Origin: Salipiger aestuarii
Lineage (GTDB): Bacteria; Pseudomonadota; Alphaproteobacteria; Rhodobacterales; Rhodobacteraceae
Direction of reading: 5' to 3'
Length of the DNA stretch: 64,000 bases
Assembly (NCBI RefSeq): GCF_003259905.1
Contig: NZ_QLMG01000002.1
Coordinates: 62,001 to 126,000, forward strand
The notes beneath the pieces are model-generated. The model made no database searches. It was not told the DNA's origin and was given only the letters and a program-made list of their open reading frames with translations. The position numbers and the translations under genes were made by a program. Below, in pieces: positions 45,691-54,425 of this stretch. Numbering within the stretch: position 1 is the first letter of the stretch; every line of letters begins with the position of its first letter.

Positions 45691-46791
45691 ATGAAAACGA
45701 AGTCGATTCTCAAGGCGACGGCGATGGCCGTGATCGTCGGCGGCACGCCGGTCTACGCACAGGACATGGATGCGCTGATCGCTGCCGCCACCGATGATGG
45801 GATGCTGTCGACCATCGCGCTTCCCCACAGCTGGTGCGGCTATGGTGACGTGATCGCCGGCTTCAAGGAAAAATACCCCGACATCGAGGTCAACGAACTG
45901 AACCCCGACGCCGGGTCCGCCGATGAACTGGAAGCGGTGCGCGCCAACCAGGGCAACACCGGCCCGCAGGCGCCCGATGTGCTGGACGTGGGCTTTGCCT
46001 TCGGCCCGCAGGCCAAGGACGAAGGCCTGACCATGGATTACAAGGTCGCCACCTGGGACACGATCCCCGACAGCGCCAAGGATGCCGATGGCCACTGGTA
46101 CGGCGATTACTACGGCGTGCTGTCGTTTGTCGTGAACACCGATCTGGTCGATAACGTGCCCCAGGACTGGGAAGACCTGCTGAAACCCGAATACGCCAAC
46201 GCCGTGGCGCTGGCAGGCGATCCGCGCGCGTCCAATCAGGCCATCCTTGCGGTCATGGCCGCCGGCATGGCGATGGGCGGCGAGGCCGGCACCGCGTCCG
46301 GTGAAGCCGGGCTAGAATTTTTCAGCAAACTCAGCGAAGCGGGCAATTTCGTGCCCGTGATCGGCAAGGCGGGTACGCTGGCGCAGGGCGCGACCCCGAT
46401 CGTCATCGCGTGGGATTACAACGGCCTGGCCTGGCGCGACACGTTGGAAGGCAACCCGCCGCTGGAGGTGGTCGTGCCCGCCTCTGGCGTGGTCGCAGGT
46501 GTCTATGTGCAGGCGATCAGCGCCTACGCTCCCCAGCCCGATGCCGCCAAGCTGTGGATGGAATACCTTTATTCCGACGAAGGTCAGCTGGGCTGGCTGG
46601 AAGGCTACTGCCACCCGATCCGCTTCAACGATCTGGCGGCCAAGGGCGCCATCCCGCAGGAAATGCTGGACGCGCTGCCCCCCGCCGAAGCCTATGAACA
46701 GGCCGTCTTTCCCAGCCTTGACGAACAGGCCGCCAACAAGGAAGCCGTGACCGCCAATTGGGACAGCGTCGTCGGCGCGAACGTCCAGTAA
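45691..46791 (+). CDS. ABC importer periplasmic binding protein (polyamine/iron-type cluster)
   Basis: 366 residues with a signal peptide (MKTKSILKATAMAVIVGGTPVYAQ). The extracellular-solute-binding type-1/PotD-AfuA-like fold is suggested by YPDIEVNELNPDAGSADELEAVRANQ, YYGVLSFVVNTDLVDNVPQDWEDLLKPEYANAVALAGDP and IVIAWDYNGLAW. An AGGGGGA site precedes ATG. It heads an importer operon with two permeases and an ATPase. Ligand not determined. Confidence 0.9.
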   Translation: MKTKSILKATAMAVIVGGTPVYAQDMDALIAAATDDGMLSTIALPHSWCGYGDVIAGFKEKYPDIEVNELNPDAGSADELEAVRANQGNTGPQAPDVLDVGFAFGPQAKDEGLTMDYKVATWDTIPDSAKDADGHWYGDYYGVLSFVVNTDLVDNVPQDWEDLLKPEYANAVALAGDPRASNQAILAVMAAGMAMGGEAGTASGEAGLEFFSKLSEAGNFVPVIGKAGTLAQGATPIVIAWDYNGLAWRDTLEGNPPLEVVVPASGVVAGVYVQAISAYAPQPDAAKLWMEYLYSDEGQLGWLEGYCHPIRFNDLAAKGAIPQEMLDALPPAEAYEQAVFPSLDEQAANKEAVTANWDSVVGANVQ

Positions 46792-46839
46792 GCCCATGCG
46801 CTCCGCCCGATGTCGTGTCGGGCGGGGCGCGCAAGCGAT

Positions 46840-47718
46840 ATGACAGCCCCCCCCCATACCCCCGCCCGCAAACCCGTGCTGCCGCTTGGCTGGCTCGGGT
46901 TGTTTCCGTTCGCCCTGTTCGCGCTGCTGTTCCTGATCCTGCCGACAATGAACATCGTGACCGGCGCGTTCCAGACCGCCGACGGTACGCCGACGTTGCA
47001 GAATATCGCCAACCTGTTCCAACCGTCGATCCTGTCGGCCTACTGGATTTCGATCCGCATTTCATTCGCCACCGCGCTGCTGGGCTGCCTGATCGGCTTT
47101 GGCATCGCCGCCGCCGTGACGCTGGGCAACCTTCCGGGCTGGCTGCGCGGTCCGGTGATGACATTTTCGGGGGTTGCGTCGAACTTCGCCGGTGTGCCCT
47201 TGTCATTTGCGTTCATCGCGACGCTGGGGCGGGTGGGGCTGGTCACGGTGCTGCTGCGCGAATGGTTCGGGTTGAACCTTTATAGCCTGGGATTCAACCT
47301 GCTCAGCTTCTGGGGGCTGACGCTGGTCTACCTGTTCTTTCAGATCCCGCTGATGGTGCTGATCGTCACCCCCGCGCTGGACGGTCTGCGCCGTGAATGG
47401 CGCGAGGCGTCCGATATCCTGGGTGCCACGGGCGGGCAATACTGGCGCATGGTTGCGCTGCCGATCCTGACACCGACGCTGCTGGGCACATTCGCGCTGC
47501 TCTTTGCCAATTCCTTTGGCGCGGTCGCCACCGCCTATGCGCTGACCGGATCGTCGTTGTCGATCGTACCCATCGTGCTGTTCGCCCAGATCCGCGGAGA
47601 CGTGTTGCAAGACCCCCATCTTGGCTACGCGCTTGCGTTCGGCATGATCGTCGTCACCGGTATCGCCAACGGGCTGTATGTCTGGTTGCGCGCAAAAACC
47701 GAACGGTGGACGGTATGA
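46840..47718 (+). CDS. ABC importer permease 1
   Basis: 292 residues, about six membrane helices. The EAA-type loop is EASDILGATGGQYWRMVALPILTPTLLGTF. The N-terminal codons contain a run of nine C (46847-46855). ATG 46840 is chosen; the ribosome site is weak, and an in-frame ATG at 46810 exists. The stop overlaps the next permease by 4 bp. Confidence 0.9.
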   Translation: MTAPPHTPARKPVLPLGWLGLFPFALFALLFLILPTMNIVTGAFQTADGTPTLQNIANLFQPSILSAYWISIRISFATALLGCLIGFGIAAAVTLGNLPGWLRGPVMTFSGVASNFAGVPLSFAFIATLGRVGLVTVLLREWFGLNLYSLGFNLLSFWGLTLVYLFFQIPLMVLIVTPALDGLRREWREASDILGATGGQYWRMVALPILTPTLLGTFALLFANSFGAVATAYALTGSSLSIVPIVLFAQIRGDVLQDPHLGYALAFGMIVVTGIANGLYVWLRAKTERWTV

Positions 47719-48503
47719 AGCCCAAAGCCTGGTCCTGGCTGGTCTTTCTGCTGGGCTTTGCCTATTTCGCGCTGCCGCTGATCGGCACGCTGGAATTTTC
47801 GCTGCGAAAGCGGCGGGGGGAATACTCGCTGGATGCCTATGTCTGGGTGTTCGAGGATACCCAGTTTCGCGAAACCTTCGGCTATTCGGTGGTGATGGCG
47901 CTGCTGACCATCGTGTTCGGCATGCTGCTGGTGGTGCCGACCGCATATTGGGTGCGGCTGCGCTATCCGCGCCTGCGCCCGGTGGTCGAATTCATCACCC
48001 TGCTGCCGCTTGTCATCCCGCCGATCGTCATCGTATTCGGCTATATCCGGTTGTATAACACATCGTCCTTCCTGCCGATGACGGGTACGACCTTTGGCAC
48101 CAATCTGCTTTTGATGTTCGGCTATGTGACGCTGTCATTGCCCTATATGTACCGCGCGGTGGATACCGGGCTGCGCACCATCGACGTGCGCACCCTGACC
48201 GAGGCCGCGCAAAGCCTCGGGGCAGGGTGGGTCACCATCATCGGGCGCATCATTCTGCCAAACGTGCTGATCGCGGTGATGTCGGGGGCGTTCGTGACCT
48301 TTGCCATCGTCATCGGGGAATTCGTGCTGGCAGCGCTGCTGAACCGCCCGGCGTTCGGGCCGTATATGCAGCTGATCGGGGCCAACCGGGCCTATGAACC
48401 GGCGGCTCTGGCCGTGATCGCCTTTACCATCACCTGGTTCTGCATCGGCCTGATGCAGGTCGCCAGCCGCATGACGCCGCAATCGCGCGCAAAGAGGTCC
48501 TGA
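47715..48503 (+). CDS. ABC importer permease 2
   Basis: 262 residues with six hydrophobic helices. EAA loop: EAAQSLGAGWVTIIGRIILPNVLIAVMSGAF. ATGA overlap with permease 1 and TGATG overlap with the ATPase place it firmly in the operon. The PotC-like architecture matches the binding protein class. Confidence 0.92.
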   Translation: MKPKAWSWLVFLLGFAYFALPLIGTLEFSLRKRRGEYSLDAYVWVFEDTQFRETFGYSVVMALLTIVFGMLLVVPTAYWVRLRYPRLRPVVEFITLLPLVIPPIVIVFGYIRLYNTSSFLPMTGTTFGTNLLLMFGYVTLSLPYMYRAVDTGLRTIDVRTLTEAAQSLGAGWVTIIGRIILPNVLIAVMSGAFVTFAIVIGEFVLAALLNRPAFGPYMQLIGANRAYEPAALAVIAFTITWFCIGLMQVASRMTPQSRAKRS

Positions 48504-49549
48504 TGTCCTTTCTTCAACTCGATCAACTGCGCAAATCCTTCGGCGCCACGCAGGTGGTCAGGAACTTCGATCTCGAGATCGAACAGGGCGAATTCGTCTC
48601 GTTGCTTGGTCCGTCAGGATGCGGCAAGACCACGGTGTTGCGCATGATCGCCGGATTCGAGGCGCCGTCGCACGGGGCCATCCGGGTGGGCGGCGACGAG
48701 GTGACCCACAAGCGCCCCAACCAACGCAACGTGGGCATGGTGTTCCAGTCCTATGCGCTGTTTCCGAACCTCACCGTGGCGCAGAACGTTGCTTTCGGGC
48801 TGCGCGTCAAGGGCGCGGGCAAGGCGCAAAGAGCCGCGCGGGTGGCCGAGATGCTCTCGCTCGTGGGGCTGGTCGACTTCGGCAATCGCTACCCGTTCCA
48901 GCTGTCGGGGGGGCAGCAGCAGCGCGTGGCGCTGGCGCGTGCGCTGGCGGTACAGCCCAGGGTGCTGCTGCTGGATGAGCCGCTGTCGGCGCTTGATGCC
49001 AAGATCCGTGTCAGCCTGCGCGAGGAAATCCGAGAGATCCAGAAACGACTGGGCATCACCACGGTCTTCGTCACCCACGATCAGGAAGAGGCGCTGTCCA
49101 TGTCGGATCGCATCGTGGTGATGAACGGAGGCGTGGCGCAGCAGGTCGGCACGCCGCATGAAATCTACTCCTCTCCGGCGAACCGGTTCGTGGCCGAATT
49201 TGTGGGGCGGCTGAATGTGCTTGACGCTGAGGTCACCGATCCGGCGACGGGCCGCGTCAGCGTCGGCGGAACCGAAATCTCCATGGGCAGGCCGCTTGGC
49301 GCGGGTACCGTCCCGCTGGCGCTGCGGCCCGAAGCGATCAGCCTCGGGCCGGCGCCCGGCCATGACGTCAGCTTTCGCGGCACCGTGGACGAGGTGCAGT
49401 TTCTCGGATCGGTGATCCGGGTGGGGACGCGGTTGGGCGCTGCGCAGGTTCTTCTGGATACCTTCAATCGAACCGGGCGCAAACCCCCGCGGCTTGGCGA
49501 AGAGCTGGAGTTCAGTTTTAGTTCCGTAGGGGTGATTCTGCTCGACTGA
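48503..49549 (+). CDS. ABC importer ATPase (PotA/FbpC-like)
   Basis: 348 residues. Walker A GPSGCGKTT, signature LSGGQQQRVALARAL, Walker B VLLLDEPLSALDAKIR, switch VTHDQEEALSMSDRI. The C-terminal TOBE domain (VPLALRPEAISLGPAPGHDVSFRGTVDEVQFLGSVIRV) is typical of PotA/FbpC ATPases. It is the final gene of the operon; two palindromes follow. Confidence 0.93.
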   Translation: MSFLQLDQLRKSFGATQVVRNFDLEIEQGEFVSLLGPSGCGKTTVLRMIAGFEAPSHGAIRVGGDEVTHKRPNQRNVGMVFQSYALFPNLTVAQNVAFGLRVKGAGKAQRAARVAEMLSLVGLVDFGNRYPFQLSGGQQQRVALARALAVQPRVLLLDEPLSALDAKIRVSLREEIREIQKRLGITTVFVTHDQEEALSMSDRIVVMNGGVAQQVGTPHEIYSSPANRFVAEFVGRLNVLDAEVTDPATGRVSVGGTEISMGRPLGAGTVPLALRPEAISLGPAPGHDVSFRGTVDEVQFLGSVIRVGTRLGAAQVLLDTFNRTGRKPPRLGEELEFSFSSVGVILLD

Positions 49550-49563
49550 ACCGGGGCACACCC

Positions 49564-49588
49564 GAAATTTCTTCGTCGAAGAAATTTC
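49564..49588. repeat. 25-bp palindrome, relative of the CGTACG-core element
   Basis: GAAATTTCTTCG and CGAAGAAATTTC around a single T. It sits 14 bp after the ATPase stop. With the next palindrome it fills the gap before the convergent FMN reductase gene, the same layout as at 9514-9586. Confidence 0.9.
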
Positions 49589-49642
49589 TTGTTCCCGCCC
49601 GCGTGCAAAAGTGCAGCGCAAGTGTCACCGCACCACGCCGGA

Positions 49643-49668
49643 GAAGTTTCTTCGTACGAAGAAACTTC
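49643..49668. repeat. 26-bp perfect palindrome, CGTACG core
   Basis: GAAGTTTCTTCGT and its exact mirror. The central TTCGTACGAA is identical to that of the 9.5-kb pair. It ends 9 bp before the FMN reductase stop. Arm sequence differs between loci while symmetry is kept, a sign of compensatory change. Confidence 0.9.
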
Positions 49669-49677
49669 GTCTTCCGC

Positions 49678-50202
49678 TCAGCCTTTCGCCAGGGCCAGGC
49701 CATGCGCCGCGCCAAGCAAGCGGAACCGCTCGCGATCGATAAAGTCTGCGGCCATCTCGTTCGGCTTGTCTAGCACGCTGCTGACCACATAAAGGCTGGC
49801 GGTAGGCATGGACGCGCCGAGCTCCTGCAACACGGGACGCAGCGTAAAATCCGGTGCCAGCGAATGCGCGTCCGATCCGGCGGTAAACACCGGGATCACC
49901 ACCTGGCCCACCAGCGCGCCGGCGTTGAACTGATCCAGAAAGCTCTTGAGCAATCCTGTCATCGCGGCCTTGTAGGTCGGGGTGGCGAGGACTACGAAAT
50001 CCGCCGCCAGCACCCTGGCTTTCAGCGCGCCCACATCGGGGTCGCCCCAGCCGAACAGGTTCGGCGCCAGTGTGGCGAGCTCGGCCACATCCGATGGCGG
50101 CGTGTCGTCCAGCAGCGCCGCCAGCGCCGCGCCAAGATCCCGCGCAAGCTGGCTGGTACGCCCTCCCGCAGACGGGTTTCCGGAAATGAGTTCGATGGTC
50201 AT
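49678..50202 (-). CDS. NAD(P)H-dependent FMN reductase (flavodoxin-like)
   Basis: 174 residues. N-terminal ISGNPSAGGRTSQLAR flavin-phosphate loop and ADFVVLATPTYKAAMTGLLKSFLDQF are characteristic of SsuE/MsuE-type reductases. It should supply reduced FMN to the monooxygenase encoded 50 bp upstream. It is the last gene of the minus-strand set that starts at the binding protein. Confidence 0.9.
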   Translation of the reverse strand: MTIELISGNPSAGGRTSQLARDLGAALAALLDDTPPSDVAELATLAPNLFGWGDPDVGALKARVLAADFVVLATPTYKAAMTGLLKSFLDQFNAGALVGQVVIPVFTAGSDAHSLAPDFTLRPVLQELGASMPTASLYVVSSVLDKPNEMAADFIDRERFRLLGAAHGLALAKG

Positions 50203-50252
50203 GTCGGTCCTATCTCAATTGACAAGGCAGGCCGAAACCCGCCCTGAAACGC

Positions 50253-51566
50253 TCAGAAATCGGTCAGGTTGTCGCGCAGCAGCTGGTGGGTGTATTCGGT
50301 CCTTACCAGCCCGCGGCGTTGCAACTCCGGTACCAGCCCGTCGGCAATCTCGATCAGATAGCGCCGGCCCACCCGCAGCACCGGGGTGGTCAGCAAGAAG
50401 CCGTCGCCGCCGATTTCGGCCATCGCCGCGCCCATCTTGTCGGCCACCGACGCCGGGGTGCCGATCAGTTCCAGCGAGGACACCAGCCCGCCGCCCTGCG
50501 CCGCTGCCAACTCGCGCAGCGTCTTGCCGCTGCCCCATTGCTGAAACTTGTCCAGCGTGCCGCTTTCGCCATTGGTTTCCAGCCTTTCGGGCAGGGGTTC
50601 ATCCAGATCATACAGCGAGAAATCAATCTCGGTGATCGCGGAAATCGATGCCAGAACGTCGTTGCAGAAATGGTCCGAGGTGGTCTCGCGGACATATTTC
50701 GCCTGCGCGTCCTCTTCGGTTTCGCCCAGCGTGGGGGTGATGCAGAACAACACCTTGATCTCGTCGGGGGCGCGTCCCATCGCCGATGCGCGCGCGCGGA
50801 TGTCATCGCGAAACGCCTTCATCCCGTCGACCCCGTTGGCCACCGACACGATCGCATCCGCGTGCCGCGCCGCGAAATCGCGTCCGCGCGGAGACGCCCC
50901 GGCCTGCACATAGACGGGGCGATGCTGCGGCGAGGGCACGGTGTTCAGCGGCCCGCGCACCTTGTAGTATTTGCCCTCGTGGTCGACAGAGCGCACCTTG
51001 TCGGCATCCGCGTAAATGCCCTTTTCGCGATCCAGCACCACCGCATCGGCATCCCAGCTGTCGAACAGCTTGTTCACCACGTCGATGTATTCATCCGCCA
51101 TTTCATAGCGTTGCTCGCGCGGTGGCAGCTTGTCCATGCCGAAATTCTGTGCCGCCAGATCCTCGGCCGACGTCACCACGTTCCAGCCGAACCGCCCTCT
51201 GGTCAGGCTGTCGATGGTCGACGACAACCGCGCCAGCATGAACGGCGGATAGGCCATTGTCGACATGGTGGCGACCACCCCGATCCTGGACGTCGCCATG
51301 CCCATCGCCACCGCCAGCGGCGCCGGGTCGTGCTTGGGCGCCATCATGCCGTTGGCCAGCGAATACTTGCGGTCGGATCCGAAGGTTTCCGGCACCATCA
51401 GCTTGTCTTCGATCATCAGGAAATCGAAACAGGCGCGTTCCAGCGTCTGCGCCATCTCGATGTAGAACTGTCCGTCCCACGGATAGCCGCCCTGCCCGAA
51501 GGGCGCACGCCATTCATCGGGAGTGAAATTCATGAACCAGGCGAGGTGAAAGCGTTTGTCGGTCAT
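50253..51566 (-). CDS. Luciferase-like FMN-dependent monooxygenase (NtaA/SnaA/DszA family)
   Basis: 437 residues. It has the larger two-component family features: HLAWFMNFTPDEWRAPFGQGGYPWDG, FDFLMIEDKLMVPETFG, LARLSSTIDSLTRGRFGWNVVTS, NFGMDKLPPREQRYEMADEYIDVVNKLFDSW and RPVYVQAGASPRGRDFAARHADAI. The family cleaves or hydroxylates aminopolycarboxylates, sulfones, pyrimidines and similar compounds using FMNH2 and O2. ATG 51566 with AAGGAAA upstream is chosen. The substrate cannot be read from sequence; the linked importer implies uptake from outside. Confidence 0.92.
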   Translation of the reverse strand: MTDKRFHLAWFMNFTPDEWRAPFGQGGYPWDGQFYIEMAQTLERACFDFLMIEDKLMVPETFGSDRKYSLANGMMAPKHDPAPLAVAMGMATSRIGVVATMSTMAYPPFMLARLSSTIDSLTRGRFGWNVVTSAEDLAAQNFGMDKLPPREQRYEMADEYIDVVNKLFDSWDADAVVLDREKGIYADADKVRSVDHEGKYYKVRGPLNTVPSPQHRPVYVQAGASPRGRDFAARHADAIVSVANGVDGMKAFRDDIRARASAMGRAPDEIKVLFCITPTLGETEEDAQAKYVRETTSDHFCNDVLASISAITEIDFSLYDLDEPLPERLETNGESGTLDKFQQWGSGKTLRELAAAQGGGLVSSLELIGTPASVADKMGAAMAEIGGDGFLLTTPVLRVGRRYLIEIADGLVPELQRRGLVRTEYTHQLLRDNLTDF

Positions 51567-51589
51567 ATCGGGTTTCCTTGCTAGCAAGA

Positions 51590-52345
51590 TCAGGCGGGTG
51601 CGCGGGCGATCTGCCGCGCAAGCCGGGGTTTTGCATCGAAATCGGTGGTGATGACGGACCCGTAGCGGTGCGGCGCATGCGGGTCGTGTCGGCGTTTTTC
51701 CACGGCGACGACGCGGGTGCCAAGGTGGAACGCCTCGGACAGGTCATGGGTGATCATCACCACCGTCATCTTGTGTTCGGCCCACAGCCCCAACACCAGT
51801 CGATGCATCGCGCGCCGGGTGGCGGGGTCGAGCGCGCCGAAGGGTTCGTCCAGCAACAGTACCTTGGGGTTCATCATCAGCGCCTGCGCGATGGCAAGCC
51901 GCTGCTGTTGTCCGCCCGACAGTTGGGCGGGGTACAGCGTGGCGTGATCACCCAGCCCGACGCGGTCCAGCATGTTTCGGGCGCGGGATTTCAGCGCGGC
52001 ACGGGCGCGCCCCATCACGCGGCCGGTGAACGGGGCAGCGAGCCATTCCGGTCCGGTCATCACGTTGCGGATCACCGTGCGATGGGGCAGCACCGAATAG
52101 CGTTGGAACACCACGCCCCGGTCGGGCATCGGTTCTGCTGCGATGGGGGCGTCGTCGATCAGGATCCGCCCCGAGCTCGGGGCCTCCTGACTGAGCAGCA
52201 TCCGAAGCAGGGTGGTCTTGCCCGCCCCCGAAGGGCCGACGACTGCCAGAAATTCATTGTCCTCGATGGTCAGCGAGACGTTTTCCAGAACCACGGTCTC
52301 GCCATAGCTCTTGGACACGTTGTCCAGGCGGATCACGGCCATCAT
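51590..52345 (-). CDS. ABC importer ATPase (SsuB/TauB-like)
   Basis: 251 residues. Walker A GPSGAGKTT, signature LSGGQQQRLAIAQAL, Walker B VLLLDEPFGALDPATR. No TOBE extension, as in nitrate/sulfonate/taurine systems. It overlaps the permease stop by 4 bp and is followed 23 bp later by the monooxygenase. Confidence 0.92.
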   Translation of the reverse strand: MMAVIRLDNVSKSYGETVVLENVSLTIEDNEFLAVVGPSGAGKTTLLRMLLSQEAPSSGRILIDDAPIAAEPMPDRGVVFQRYSVLPHRTVIRNVMTGPEWLAAPFTGRVMGRARAALKSRARNMLDRVGLGDHATLYPAQLSGGQQQRLAIAQALMMNPKVLLLDEPFGALDPATRRAMHRLVLGLWAEHKMTVVMITHDLSEAFHLGTRVVAVEKRRHDPHAPHRYGSVITTDFDAKPRLARQIARAPA

Positions 52346-53157
52346 CCGCCCTCCTTGAAGCGTGTCCAGGGAATGGCGTCATGCGCCTGGCGCAGCGCGT
52401 AATCCATCGCAAAGGCCAGCAGCGTGATCCACAGCACATAGGGCAGGATCACATCCATCGCGAGGTAGCGGCGCACCAGAAAGATGCGATAGCCAAGGCC
52501 GGCCTCGGCGGTGATCGCCTCGGCCGCGATGACGAACAGCCATGCTGCCCCCAGCGACAGCCGCACCGATGAAATCAGCCGCGCAAACACCTGCGGCAGT
52601 ACCAGCCCCAGAATCATCTGCCAGCTCGATGCCCCCAGGGTCTGCGCCTTGACGATCTGTTCGCGCGGAATTTCGGCCACCCGCAGCATCACGTCGCGCA
52701 GGATGAACGGGGCGATGCCGAACACGATCAGCACGGTTTTCGACAGCTCGCCCAGCCCGAACAGGATGAACAGGATCGGCAGCACCGCCAGCGGCGGGAT
52801 CAGCGAAAGCGCCGCGAAGAACGGCTCGAACAGCGCGCGCAGACAGGGGATGAACCCGACCGGCACGCCCAGCCCCAGCCCGATCACGGCGGAAATCCCA
52901 AGGCCGACGCCAAGCCGCGCAAGGCTGGCCCAGGTGTCCGCCCAGAACAGCCGGGCGCCGGTGGCCCGGTCGATGTCGAACATCAGTCGCGACATGGCCG
53001 AGGTGATCGCATTCAGCCCCGGCATCAGCTTGTCGGGTCCGTCTGCGCCCCGCGCGTCGGCGGCAATGGCATAGATGGCAACAGCCAGAATGAAAGGCAG
53101 CGCGCCCAGCAGAATCTTCATCCTGCGCGAGGGATGCCGGTTGATCAAGCGGCGCAT
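52342..53157 (-). CDS. ABC importer permease (SsuC/TauC-like)
   Basis: 271 residues with about six helices. EAA loop segment: AQTLGASSWQMILGLVLPQVFARLISSVRLSLGAAW. ATG 53157 gives a basic N-terminus before the first helix. It lies 47 bp after the binding-protein gene. Confidence 0.9.
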   Translation of the reverse strand: MRRLINRHPSRRMKILLGALPFILAVAIYAIAADARGADGPDKLMPGLNAITSAMSRLMFDIDRATGARLFWADTWASLARLGVGLGISAVIGLGLGVPVGFIPCLRALFEPFFAALSLIPPLAVLPILFILFGLGELSKTVLIVFGIAPFILRDVMLRVAEIPREQIVKAQTLGASSWQMILGLVLPQVFARLISSVRLSLGAAWLFVIAAEAITAEAGLGYRIFLVRRYLAMDVILPYVLWITLLAFAMDYALRQAHDAIPWTRFKEGG

Positions 53158-53204
53158 GGAATGTCCTTGCACGGGGCGCCCCGGCACAGGGGCGCCCATA
53201 GGGG

Positions 53205-54287
53205 TCAGATGTCGCCTGCCGCGGCCATCCCGGCAAAGCTGGAGTCAAGGCGCAGCTTGACGTTTTCGGGATCGCCCAGCGTGGTGCCGCCGACCTCGAT
53301 GCCGATCTCGTCAACCGACGCGGCGCCCGCGCCGAACAGGCCTTCGTCAAAGCTGAAGGTGCGCACCTTGTCCATGATCCGAACCGAGCTTTCGGCGTTC
53401 AGAAAATCCGCCGCATCGCCGGGGGTGTAGAAGAAATGCGTCTGGTCGACCTGGCCGGCAAAGCCCGCGATGTCGGTGCCCATGGCCGATGCCATGATCT
53501 CGTGCATCGGCCCGTCCCTGGTGTCTTCGCCGTGCATGACCGCCATTGCCTCGTACCAGGCGCCAGTGAGGGCCTTGCCGAACTCGGGGTGCTCGGCCAG
53601 CGTGTCGGTGCGGGCGATGAACACGTCCATGATTTCGCCGGGGATCTGGGAGCTGTCGAACAGCACCCTGGTTTCGGGCACCTGGTCCAGCATTTCGGCC
53701 ACGATCGGGTTCCAGCTTGCGGCGTTGCGCATGCTGTCCTGCGTGATGTAGGCCGCGCCGATTTCCGCATCCGAGATGTTGACGGTCTTGACCCGCCACG
53801 GCGCGTCGATGCCGGCCTCGGCCAAGGCGCGGTTCAGCAGGTAGTGCGAGACCGAATATTGCAGCAGGTAAACCTCGTCATCCAGCAGCCCCTCGACGCT
53901 GTCCACGCTGCGCGACAGCAGCGCGTCGTTGCCATTGGAATAGTCGGTTACAAGAAAGATCGACGTGTCGACCCCGCCCGCCGCCGGCATGGTCAGCGCG
54001 TCCATTCCCGCCACGGCGACCGCGTCCAGCTCGCCCGCGATGAACTGGTTGATAGAGCCCACATAATCGTTGATCTGGATCAGCTCGACGTCGATGCCGA
54101 ATTTTTCACCCCAGGCATCCATCAGCCCCTCGGCCTTCATGTAGGCCAGCGGCATGAAGCCGACATAGACCACATAACCCACCTTGAACGTGTTTTTTTC
54201 CCGCGCCTGGGCAGCGGCGGGGTCGGGGGCGGCAAAGCCGATGGCCGCGGCGATGCCAAGCAGGGCCAGGGTCTTGGGGAAGCGCAT
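53205..54287 (-). CDS. ABC importer binding protein (NMT1/SsuA-like)
   Basis: 360 residues with a signal peptide ending near AAAQA. FKVGYVVYVGFMPLAYMKAEGL, INQFIAGELDAVAVAGMDALTMPAAGGVDTSIFLVTDYSNGNDALL follow the NMT1/THI5-like pattern seen in nitrate, sulfonate, taurine and pyrimidine importers, and resemble binding proteins sometimes annotated for urea-type substrates. It is first in the operon, divergent from the TetR gene. Confidence 0.88.
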   Translation of the reverse strand: MRFPKTLALLGIAAAIGFAAPDPAAAQAREKNTFKVGYVVYVGFMPLAYMKAEGLMDAWGEKFGIDVELIQINDYVGSINQFIAGELDAVAVAGMDALTMPAAGGVDTSIFLVTDYSNGNDALLSRSVDSVEGLLDDEVYLLQYSVSHYLLNRALAEAGIDAPWRVKTVNISDAEIGAAYITQDSMRNAASWNPIVAEMLDQVPETRVLFDSSQIPGEIMDVFIARTDTLAEHPEFGKALTGAWYEAMAVMHGEDTRDGPMHEIMASAMGTDIAGFAGQVDQTHFFYTPGDAADFLNAESSVRIMDKVRTFSFDEGLFGAGAASVDEIGIEVGGTTLGDPENVKLRLDSSFAGMAAAGDI

Positions 54288-54425
54288 GTGGGGTCTCCGG
54301 GGTGGGTGTTGACGTGGTGGGCTGGGTCAACTGGGCGGGGCAATGATTGCGAAATCAAGCTTTTCCCGCACATGTTTTCCCTGCTACCAATCGTATGATG
54401 AGTAATTTGGCAGAGGCCCGTCAGA

